NCBI RefSeq assembly: GCF_014336955.1 | Contig: NZ_QRAI01000003.1 | Coordinates: 539,800 to 603,799, forward strand | Reading direction: 5' to 3' | DNA from: Saccharophagus sp. K07 | Lineage (GTDB): Bacteria > Pseudomonadota > Gammaproteobacteria > Pseudomonadales > Cellvibrionaceae | DNA: 64,000 nucleotides | Shown here: positions 37,304 through 45,087 of the stretch, in pieces | Numbering within the stretch: position 1 is the first letter of the stretch | How the letters are laid out: every line of letters begins with the position of its first letter | Translations under genes and position numbers: made by a program | Notes under the pieces: generated by a model | Databases searched by the model: none | Told to the model about the DNA's origin: nothing | What the model saw: only the letters and a program-made list of their open reading frames with translations

Positions 37304-38221
37304 ATGAAACAACCTTTGCTCCTTGCCAGCCTCGCCCTGTTGCTGACTGCCTGTGGTGGTGGGACTGGCTCTAGTTCCAGTTCGTCGTCCTCCAGCAGCT
37401 CATCCAGTTCATCATCAAGCTCAAGTTCCAGCTCTTCATCCAGTTCGAGCAGCTCGTCGTCATCAAGCAGCAGCTCAAGCTCTTCTTCGTCTTCCAGCTC
37501 CAGCAGCTCGGGTGTGACAGGCAACTGCGCTAATGGCGCAATCTTCTGTGAGACTTTCGAATCCCTGGCGGGCGGGCAATTGCCGGAAGGCTTGTCGTTC
37601 CGCAACTGCGGTGGCAATGGCTCCAGCTACGACATCACTACCAGCGGCGCTCTGCGTGGCAATGTATCGGTCGATGTCACCTCGCCGGGCAACTTCTGTG
37701 AAGCCTGGCTGGATGTGAAAGCCGTGCAAAATCTGCCGGCGGGCTATGTGCGTTTCTATACCCGCCAAGCGGCAGCGAAAAGCGGCTTGCAGTGGTTCAT
37801 GCTGGTGGAAAACGGTCCACAGGCAGACAGCAACGGCCAGTCCATGCGCATGCGCATCTTCGATAACAATGTTCTGGCCTGGAACATGGAATCCGCTGGC
37901 GACACGGTATCGCCCAACTTCTTCGATCCGGCGCAACGCAGCTCCACCGTCTCCCTGCCCACCGGCGCTACTACCTGTTTTGAGCTGTTCTACGACAACG
38001 CCAACGACCTGATCCGCGTGTGGATGAACGGCACCGAGGTGCCGGGCCTAGCCATCGACAACGACCGTAACACCGGTTACGACCAGCGCTGGCTGGATGC
38101 CTTCGGCGGTTCCTTCAACGTCGATGTGCGTCTGGTGCGTTTAGGCTGGCACGGCTCTGCGGGCAATACCATGAAGTACGACGATATTGTGGTATCGCCC
38201 AACCGCATTGGATGTAATTGA
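37304..38221 (+). CDS. Poly-serine-linker lipoprotein with C-terminal beta-sandwich domain
   Basis: 305 residues. Lipobox LLTACGGG (Cys17) is followed at once by 47 serines in a row (codons at 37370-37510), written with all kinds of Ser codons. The remaining ~230 residues look like a lectin-like beta-sandwich (GAIFCETFESLAGGQLPEG, YVRFYTRQA, CFELFYDNANDLIRVWMNG). Such long Ser linkers are characteristic of Cellvibrio and Saccharophagus carbohydrate-active proteins. This suggests a surface lipoprotein whose C-terminal domain binds or cleaves a polysaccharide. No catalytic residues can be named. Confidence 0.8.
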   Translation: MKQPLLLASLALLLTACGGGTGSSSSSSSSSSSSSSSSSSSSSSSSSSSSSSSSSSSSSSSSSSSSSSSGVTGNCANGAIFCETFESLAGGQLPEGLSFRNCGGNGSSYDITTSGALRGNVSVDVTSPGNFCEAWLDVKAVQNLPAGYVRFYTRQAAAKSGLQWFMLVENGPQADSNGQSMRMRIFDNNVLAWNMESAGDTVSPNFFDPAQRSSTVSLPTGATTCFELFYDNANDLIRVWMNGTEVPGLAIDNDRNTGYDQRWLDAFGGSFNVDVRLVRLGWHGSAGNTMKYDDIVVSPNRIGCN

Positions 38222-38245
38222 TCCTTTAATCCCATCCGCTTTATC

Positions 38246-38281
38246 AACGCCCGGTGTAAACCCATCGGGCGTTTTGTTTTA
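38246..38281 (+). terminator. Terminator after the poly-Ser lipoprotein gene
   Basis: Stem cgcccg / cgggcg with a 12-base loop, followed by ttttgtttt. Confidence 0.75.
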
Positions 38282-38370
38282 GGCCCTCACCCGTGCAAAC
38301 CGGCAACAAGGGTTACACAAGGAAGATTCGCACAATTAACCCCCCTCTCCCTCTGGGAGAGGGCGAAATC
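38282..38370. repeat. REP-like intergenic sequence
   Basis: It contains ccctctccctctgggagaggg, a perfect GC-rich hairpin found as a dispersed intergenic repeat in many proteobacteria. A degraded relative (ccctcacccc ... tggagaga) lies at about 43,700. Confidence 0.45.
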
Positions 38371-38491
38371 CGAATTTCCCATCCGCTTCAAGGTCTATGC
38401 GCCGTTTACAAACCTTGGTGGTTCGGTGCTTGCGGACTGTTATATGCTCGCCGTTTCCCACCGACTCCCCTTCAGCCAAAGGAGACACGCC

Positions 38492-39580
38492 ATGTCTATT
38501 CTTTCCCGCCGCCGTTTACTTCAGGGAATTGCCGGAGCATCTGCTTCTGGATTGATTCTTCCTTCCTGGGCCGCCAAACCGAAAAAGAAACTGGGCGTTG
38601 CCCTGCTGGGGCTGGGAGGTTACAGCCGCGACTTGTTGGCACCGGGGCTGCAATTGACTGAACACTGCGAGTTGCGCGGCATTGTCACAGGCAGCCCGGA
38701 GAAAATTCCCGAGTGGCAGAAGAAGTACGGTATTCCGGATAAAAACGTCTACACCTACGACACCTTGGCGAAAATTGCCGACAACCCGGATATAGACGTC
38801 GTTTACATAGTGACGCCGACCTTTCTGCACAAAAAATTTGCCGTGGCCGCTGCCGAGGCGGGCAAGCACGTGTGGTGTGAAAAACCCATGGCCATGACGG
38901 TGGAGGAATGTCAGGCCATTATCGATGCCTGCAATAAAAATAAGGTGAAGCTCTCCATCGGTTATCGCCTGCAACACGAGCCCAATACGCGCACGGTGAT
39001 CGAATTCGCCAAGAGCAAACCTTACGGCGCGATCAAAACCGTCAAAGCCGAAGCGGGTTACGCCGGTCGCGGTGCGCCGCAGGATGACTGGCGTATGGAC
39101 CAGAGCAAAGGCGGCGGTGCTATCTACGATATGGGCGTTTACCCGATCAATGCCGCGCGTTATGCATCCGGGTTGGAGCCGGCCGCCGTCACCGCACGCT
39201 TCGAAAACGACTACCCGGAAATTTTCACCAAGGCCGATTCCACCGCGATTTTCGATCTCGAATTCCCGGGCGGCGTCATCGCTCACTGCGCCACCAGCGT
39301 TACCCGCAATTTCAACCAACTGCGCGTGGACTGCGAAAAAGGCTGGTACGAGCTGGCGCCCATGCAGGCGTACAACGGCGTGCGCGGCCGCACCAGCGAC
39401 GGCAAAGCCCTGGATAAAAAAATCGTCCACCAACAAGCCAGACAAATGGACGACGACGCCTTGGCTATTCTCAATAACACCGACGTCATGGTACCCGGCA
39501 GCGAGGGGCTGAAGGATATTCGGATTGTGCAGGCGGTATTGCAGTCCGGGGCGACCGGGAAAAGGGTGGAATTGGGTTAA
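38492..39580 (+). CDS. Tat-exported Gfo/Idh/MocA family oxidoreductase
   Basis: About 362 residues from the ATG at 38492, which has aaagga upstream. The N-terminus carries a twin-arginine signal (SRRRLLQGIAGASASG). A Rossmann domain (GVALLGLGGYSRDLLAPGL) and the family motif VWCEKPMAMT (~137) follow. The C-terminal domain matches glucose-fructose oxidoreductase-like proteins (GGGAIYDMGVYPINAARY). It should act in the periplasm with a tightly bound NAD(P). The sugar or cyclitol substrate is unknown. Confidence 0.88.
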   Translation: MSILSRRRLLQGIAGASASGLILPSWAAKPKKKLGVALLGLGGYSRDLLAPGLQLTEHCELRGIVTGSPEKIPEWQKKYGIPDKNVYTYDTLAKIADNPDIDVVYIVTPTFLHKKFAVAAAEAGKHVWCEKPMAMTVEECQAIIDACNKNKVKLSIGYRLQHEPNTRTVIEFAKSKPYGAIKTVKAEAGYAGRGAPQDDWRMDQSKGGGAIYDMGVYPINAARYASGLEPAAVTARFENDYPEIFTKADSTAIFDLEFPGGVIAHCATSVTRNFNQLRVDCEKGWYELAPMQAYNGVRGRTSDGKALDKKIVHQQARQMDDDALAILNNTDVMVPGSEGLKDIRIVQAVLQSGATGKRVELG

Positions 39581-39662
39581 TCAGACCTCTCGGGTCTTTG
39601 GGCCGTTGCCGATGTGAAGGATTAACTCCCTCGAGACGAATAAAAAATAACAGGTAAACAAT

Positions 39663-42600
39663 ATGGGAAAGTGTCTGGCAATTCTGATCGGCTGGTTCAG
39701 CTTGGTTTTGGCAGCTTCAGCCCAGGTGGCGGTGCCGCCAGAGTTGGAGAAGTGGCGCGAGTGGGTGTTGCACGACCACCCGGACATCCGCTGCCCATAT
39801 TTGCACAACCAAGCGCAAAAAACCTGCGTATGGCCGAGTAGGTTGGCGTTGCAGTTGGGTGACGGTGGTGGCGAGTTCTCCTTTGAGGTGGAAACCTTTG
39901 CCGAAACCTGGATTGAATTGCCGGGTACGGGCGGCGTCTGGCCGGAGCAGGTCAGCAACCGCGGCGAGCCGGTTGCGGTACTGCTGCGCGATAACAAACC
40001 GCAGGTGCGTTTGCCGGCAGGCCGGCATCAGCTGAATGGCGTCTGGGGGTGGAAAGGACTGCCGCGCACCCTGGTGGTCCCAGCAGAAACCGGCCTTCTG
40101 ACCCTATCCATCAACGGCACCCCGGTTGCCAACCCCACCCGCGCCACGGCGACTGAGCTGTGGTTGCGCGGGCAAAAAGAAGAACAGGCCGCGCCTGCGG
40201 GCGACAGTCTCGATATCAAAGTCTTCCGCTATCTCAACGACGCCAACCCGGCGCTTCTGGAAACCCTGGTGCAGCTGAGCGTCAGCGGCAAAGAGCGCGA
40301 GGTGCAAACCGGGCCGATTCTGTTGCCGGGATTCCAGCCGCGCAGTTTCAATAGCCAGTTGCCGGCACGAGTGGAGAAAGACGGTCGCCTGCGCATGCAG
40401 CTCAAGCCCGGCCGTTGGGAGATCCGCCTGACTGCGCACAGTGCCCAGCCATTGGCTGAATTAACTTATCAACCTTCCGATGACCTATGGCCACAACAGG
40501 AAATCTGGGTATTCCAGGCCAACCCCGCATTGCGCACGGTGCAGCTGGAAGGTCTTCCCAGTATCGACCCGAGCCAGACGCAATTGCCCGCCCAATGGCA
40601 GCGCCTGCCAGCCTATCTGGCCGAGCCGGGCAGCCGCCTAGTTGTGCGCGAATTGCATCGCGGCGACCCCAATCCGGTGGCCAACCAGCTCACTCTGAAC
40701 AAAGACCTGTGGCTCGATTTCACCGGTCGCCAATTCACCGTCAAAGACCAGATCAACGGCTCCTTTACCGCCAGCCAGCGCCTGGACGCCTCACCGGCCT
40801 ATGAGCTGGGCCGCGCGGAGCAGAAAGGTCAACCGCTGTCGGTCACTCGCTTGGACGAGCAGGGACCGCGCGGGGTGGAAATCCGCGCCCAGGACCTGAA
40901 CCTGCTCGCGGTCAGCCGTCTTGAACGGACCTCGTCTCTGCCGGTCAGCGGTTGGCAGGCGAGCTTTGACCGGGTGGATACAAGGCTGCATTTGCCGCCC
41001 GGTTGGTCGCTGTTTCACGCCACCGGCGCGGATCGGATTTCCGGCAGTTGGATCGGCAATTGGAGTCTTTGGGAGATATTTCTGGTGCTCATTATTGCGG
41101 TAGCTTTAGGGCGAGCGACTACCCCGGCAATCGGCGCACTCGCTTTTGTCACCGTGGTGCTGACCTTCCAGCGACCGGATTCGCCGTTGGTGATCTGGCT
41201 GAATTTCGCCGCGATCTTCGCACTGCTGCCCTTTGCCAAGGGCAAGTTTCTGACTTGGCTGCGTCGCTATTTGTGGCTGAGCTTTGCGGCGCTGGCACTG
41301 ATTCTTCTGCCATTTGCCGTGCAGCAGGCGCGTCAGGCGCTCTACCCCCAACTGGAGCGGGAATGGTCGGGCAGCGATAGCCGCGACTATTACGCGGGTA
41401 GCGGAACTAGCGATGCGTTGCGTGAGGAAGCGGCAGTAGCGGAACTCGTAAGTCGGGAAAGTCTCGCTCGCGTCCAATACGCCGCTCCGCCACCGCGTGC
41501 CAAGGTCACCTCAGCCGCCCCGCAACAAAAAACCTATGATCCGGGCCAGAAAATTCAGGTGGGTCCCGGTGTGCCCAACTGGAATTGGCATCAGGTGCAG
41601 CTCGGCTGGAGCGGACCTGTAGTTGCTGGAGAGCAGACCCGCCTGTATCTGGTGCCGCCGTGGCTGAATCGTTTGGGCTATGTGCTGGCGATTATCCTGC
41701 CATTGCTGCTGACGGTGGCGCTGCTGCGTCATATCAGCGGCCGCGTTCCCACGCCGCCAGTGCGCATCTGGCCATTTAATGCAACCGCTGCTGCGGCATT
41801 AGTATTGGCGGTTGGATTGGGTTCACCCAATGCGGAAGCGGATGTGCTTATCGACGAAAAGTTGCTGGAGACGCTAGAAAAACGTTTGCTCGAACCGCCG
41901 AAATGTCTGCCGGATTGCGCTTCGATCGAGTCGGTAACCCTGGCGGATGAAGAGAACCGCTTGAGCGTGCGCATGAAAGTTCACGCCGCAACCGAACTGG
42001 CGTTTCCGCTGCCCGCCCAGGTCAGCGGCTGGTATCCGCAACAGGTGAGCGTCGATGGCCGGGAGGCGGCGTGGCTCAAGAGTTTGAATGGCCGCCTGTG
42101 GGTGCGTCTGCAGCCGGGGCAGCATCAGGTGCAGTTGTTGGGTAGCACTGCGGGGCGGGAGCAGATCTCCTTGAGCTTCGAGATGCCGATCCAGAATCTC
42201 AAACATGCACTGCGCCACTGGCGTGTGAGCGGCGAGCCGAATGCGCAGCAAGCCAGTCAGGTGCTGCAGCTGCAACGCGAGCAGGAGCAGACCACGCAAG
42301 ATGATATTCAACGCCTGTTGCCGGACCCTATCCCGCCCTACGTGACAGTGACGCGCAGTTTGCAGGTGGGCCTGGAGTGGACCATCACCACAGTGGTCAG
42401 CCGGGTGGCGCCGCAAGAGGGTGTGATCAACCTGTCCGTGCCATTGTTGCCGGGCGAAGCGCCCAATGGCGGACAAGTGCGCGACGGCGCTATGGATGTT
42501 CGCCTGGGCGCGCAGCAGCGGGAGTATCGCTGGGAGTCCACCATCAAACCCTTTGCCGATATCACCCTGGTGGCGCCGAGCGGCCAGCCTTGGGCCGAGG

Positions 42601-43685
42601 TGTGGTCGATGGATATCTCCCCCAGCTGGCATAAGGAAGCGAGCGGTATTCCTCCGGTGGCGGGCAACTACAACCTGTGGCAGCCCTGGCCGGGCGAGGC
42701 GCTGACCATTGCGATCAGCCGGCCAGTGGCAGTGGAAGGGAGGCAGTTGAGCATCGACTCGGTAGACCTCAGTCAGAATGTCGGTAAACGCGCCGACAAC
42801 CTGTCGCTGCGCTTACAAATGCGCGCCACCCAGGGTGAACACTACGACCTGCAATTGCCCGAAGGGGCGCAATTGCAGCGCGTTCTGATCGACGGCTCGG
42901 AAACGCCCATCAGTCAGAGTCAGAACCGCCTGAAAATCCCGGTCAATCCAGGCAACCACCGGATTCAGGTGGATTGGCAGAGCGACAACCACAGCGGCTT
43001 CCGCACTCAAACCCCGGCGTTGGATCTGGCCATGCCGGCGACCAACTTGAATCTGACCATGAACTTGCCCAGTGATCGCTGGTTACTGCTGGTCGGCGGT
43101 CCGGCAATGGGTCCTGCACTGCTGTTCTGGGGTGTGTTGATCGTGGTGTTGTTGCTGGCGGTCGGTTTGGCCCGTACCGGCATGACGCCGCTGAAAGCCT
43201 ATGAATGGGTGCTGCTGAGTTTGGGGGTGGCGACTTTCAACTTGTATGTCCTCGCCCTGATTGCAGCCTGGTTTGTGGTCTTGTACTGGCGCGGCCGCCG
43301 CCAGACTGAACCGGCAGATCACCTGTTCAACCTGATCCAGATCGTCTTATTTGTGTTGTCAGTGGTGGTGTTAGGGGCGCTGATCAGCTCCATTCCAGCA
43401 TCCCTCCTGTCGCGCCCGGACATGATGGTGGTAGGCAACGCTTCCAGCGCAAGCTATTTGAATTGGTATCAAGACCAGGGCAATGGCGTTATTCCCACGG
43501 CCTGGGCCATTACCTTGCCCTTGTGGGTTTACCGCATCGCCATGCTGTTGTGGGCATTGTGGCTGGCGTTTGCGCTGATGCGTTGGCTGCCTTGGGCCTG
43601 GCGCAACCTGGGTGTGCACGGGTATTGGTGGACACCGATTAAACCCTCCAAGCAGGAGTCGGAACCACCGCCACCGGCTCCCTAA
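39663..43685 (+). CDS. 1340-residue membrane-anchored protein with internal duplication, function unknown
   Basis: 1340 residues. A signal peptide (ends AASAQ) is followed by a large beta-rich periplasmic part. Four to five membrane helices follow at ~475-570, one at ~680-695, and then a second periplasmic part. A C-terminal membrane block spans ~1140-1320. Two segments resemble each other: ~25-125 (HPDIRCPYL, then WPEQVSNRG, RLPAGRHQLNG) and ~735-850 (PPKCLPDCASIE, then WYPQQVSVDG, RLQPGQHQVQLLG). This points to an internal duplication. Long proteins of this kind occur in several marine gammaproteobacteria but have no assigned role. It is alone between the oxidoreductase and yjdM. Confidence 0.75.
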   Translation: MGKCLAILIGWFSLVLAASAQVAVPPELEKWREWVLHDHPDIRCPYLHNQAQKTCVWPSRLALQLGDGGGEFSFEVETFAETWIELPGTGGVWPEQVSNRGEPVAVLLRDNKPQVRLPAGRHQLNGVWGWKGLPRTLVVPAETGLLTLSINGTPVANPTRATATELWLRGQKEEQAAPAGDSLDIKVFRYLNDANPALLETLVQLSVSGKEREVQTGPILLPGFQPRSFNSQLPARVEKDGRLRMQLKPGRWEIRLTAHSAQPLAELTYQPSDDLWPQQEIWVFQANPALRTVQLEGLPSIDPSQTQLPAQWQRLPAYLAEPGSRLVVRELHRGDPNPVANQLTLNKDLWLDFTGRQFTVKDQINGSFTASQRLDASPAYELGRAEQKGQPLSVTRLDEQGPRGVEIRAQDLNLLAVSRLERTSSLPVSGWQASFDRVDTRLHLPPGWSLFHATGADRISGSWIGNWSLWEIFLVLIIAVALGRATTPAIGALAFVTVVLTFQRPDSPLVIWLNFAAIFALLPFAKGKFLTWLRRYLWLSFAALALILLPFAVQQARQALYPQLEREWSGSDSRDYYAGSGTSDALREEAAVAELVSRESLARVQYAAPPPRAKVTSAAPQQKTYDPGQKIQVGPGVPNWNWHQVQLGWSGPVVAGEQTRLYLVPPWLNRLGYVLAIILPLLLTVALLRHISGRVPTPPVRIWPFNATAAAALVLAVGLGSPNAEADVLIDEKLLETLEKRLLEPPKCLPDCASIESVTLADEENRLSVRMKVHAATELAFPLPAQVSGWYPQQVSVDGREAAWLKSLNGRLWVRLQPGQHQVQLLGSTAGREQISLSFEMPIQNLKHALRHWRVSGEPNAQQASQVLQLQREQEQTTQDDIQRLLPDPIPPYVTVTRSLQVGLEWTITTVVSRVAPQEGVINLSVPLLPGEAPNGGQVRDGAMDVRLGAQQREYRWESTIKPFADITLVAPSGQPWAEVWSMDISPSWHKEASGIPPVAGNYNLWQPWPGEALTIAISRPVAVEGRQLSIDSVDLSQNVGKRADNLSLRLQMRATQGEHYDLQLPEGAQLQRVLIDGSETPISQSQNRLKIPVNPGNHRIQVDWQSDNHSGFRTQTPALDLAMPATNLNLTMNLPSDRWLLLVGGPAMGPALLFWGVLIVVLLLAVGLARTGMTPLKAYEWVLLSLGVATFNLYVLALIAAWFVVLYWRGRRQTEPADHLFNLIQIVLFVLSVVVLGALISSIPASLLSRPDMMVVGNASSASYLNWYQDQGNGVIPTAWAITLPLWVYRIAMLLWALWLAFALMRWLPWAWRNLGVHGYWWTPIKPSKQESEPPPPAP

Positions 43686-43740
43686 GTGGCATGCCCTGTG
43701 GCCCTCACCCCAGCTGGAGAGAACGACTTGGGAGAAACTA

Positions 43741-43765
43741 AAAAGCCGCCCTAGGGCGGCTTTTA
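43741..43765. terminator. Bidirectional terminator
   Basis: Perfect stem aaaagccgccc / gggcggctttt with a minimal TA loop, between the convergent 1340-residue protein gene and yjdM. Confidence 0.88.
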
Positions 43766-43785
43766 TGTGGATTTTTGCCCGCTTC

Positions 43786-44127
43786 TTAGGCTTTCTTCAC
43801 AAACTCACTTTTTAGTTTCATGGCGCCTATGCCATCGATTTTGCAATCGATGTCGTGGTCGCCTTCCACCAGACGGATATTTTTCACTCGCGTCCCGACT
43901 TTAACGACCAGGGAGGAGCCTTTTACCTTCAAATCCTTGATCACGGTGACTGTGTCGCCGTCCTGCAGGATATTGCCATGCGCATCTTTCACCACCTTCA
44001 CATCATCGGCCGCGACTGCCGCTGCGTCGCCGGACCATTCATGGGCGCATTCCGGGCAGATAAACAGGCCATTGTCTTCGTATGTGTAGGTGGAATTGCA
44101 TTTGGGGCAGTTAGGTAATTGGCTCAT
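43786..44127 (-). CDS. yjdM: PhnA/YjdM family zinc-ribbon protein
   Basis: 113 residues. An N-terminal zinc ribbon ([21 protein letters not shown]) precedes the conserved PhnA domain ([21 protein letters not shown], then [20 protein letters not shown]). Despite the old name it is not part of the phosphonate lyase system. Its function is unclear. Length and motifs are complete. Confidence 0.92.
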   Translation of the reverse strand: MSQLPNCPKCNSTYTYEDNGLFICPECAHEWSGDAAAVAADDVKVVKDAHGNILQDGDTVTVIKDLKVKGSSLVVKVGTRVKNIRLVEGDHDIDCKIDGIGAMKLKSEFVKKA

Positions 44128-44377
44128 GACAGATTCCCGAGTAAATAAGGGGCGCTGACCCTACTCCGCAAACCAGCGCCTGTCAAATCGCCTCGGTCGA
44201 AGAAAATCGCGGTGAACTGCGAATAAATTCACATCTCACCGCGAAAAACTCCGCTGTTTCCGTCAATCGCAGCTATTTTACGTACCGTTGCGCTTGTTTA
44301 AACCAAGCGAACCCAGTATTAAGTGATCTACACGCCAATTCGCTATTTGCAGAACAATAAAAACCAGGAGCCCCTCT

Positions 44378-45016
44378 ATGGAGTTTGTGATTGCAGCAGT
44401 GGTTGGAATTATTCTGATCGCAACGGCGGTTTTTCTCTATTTCAATTACGCCGACAGAACACTGGATTTATTAGGTGCACCTCTCGACTGGTCGGACTTC
44501 GCCACCTTTTTTGGCGGAATCCTGGGGCCGGTGGTGATGTGGGTTTTGCTATTTTTATTGATTTACACTCTGCGCCAGCAAAGGCGCGACATGCTGCAAA
44601 TTACCCGCGAAATTCGCAGTCAGGAAATGTTGCGCAATCTCAGCCAATATCAAAATGAACTCACTCACTTGCTGCACCGTGAGTTCGCGGTGGATCCGGC
44701 GCGCCGGGTGGAGCTTGCGGATATGATCGATGGCACTTTTGCGTTCCCGAAAAATGCTGATTCCTACTTCAAATCCTCCGTTGAAAAATTATTGCGGGTT
44801 GCGGCCAATTATTGTGAATTCATCGGTGCTTACCGAAACGAACTACATGAGAACGTGTTATTTGATTTGCATGTGAAAAATGCGCGCCACCTGGTAGGCA
44901 ATCTGGATAAATACAAAGAATACCTGTCTCCTATTGCGCGCCAGGGACTGTTATTTTGCAAAACCAACCTGGAGGATAAAAACGGCGGCACCACTGCCTC
45001 GGTCGTACCTAGGTGA
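44378..45016 (+). CDS. Membrane protein with AbiC-like N-terminus
   Basis: 212 residues with two N-terminal membrane helices (~2-22 and ~45-66). Between them lies DWSDFATFFGGILGPVV, close to the pattern of the putative phage abortive infection (putAbiC) family. A cytoplasmic helical domain follows. It is shorter than most members of that family. Ribosome-binding site aggag lies before the ATG. No phage or defence genes are nearby, so a defence role is only a possibility. Confidence 0.55.
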   Translation: MEFVIAAVVGIILIATAVFLYFNYADRTLDLLGAPLDWSDFATFFGGILGPVVMWVLLFLLIYTLRQQRRDMLQITREIRSQEMLRNLSQYQNELTHLLHREFAVDPARRVELADMIDGTFAFPKNADSYFKSSVEKLLRVAANYCEFIGAYRNELHENVLFDLHVKNARHLVGNLDKYKEYLSPIARQGLLFCKTNLEDKNGGTTASVVPR

Positions 45017-45087
45017 TTTATCTCGCTTGACCAAATAAACTTCAATGGTCAAGCTTGGGCCACCATAAAAACGGTCAGGTGGCCCAT

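Noticed and set aside
35551..37617. Long open frame on the minus strand (about 690 codons) across the ThDP gene and the poly-Ser region.
   Set aside because: It is the antisense of a clear ThDP enzyme; its acidic Glu/Asp/Leu run is only the complement of the serine codons.
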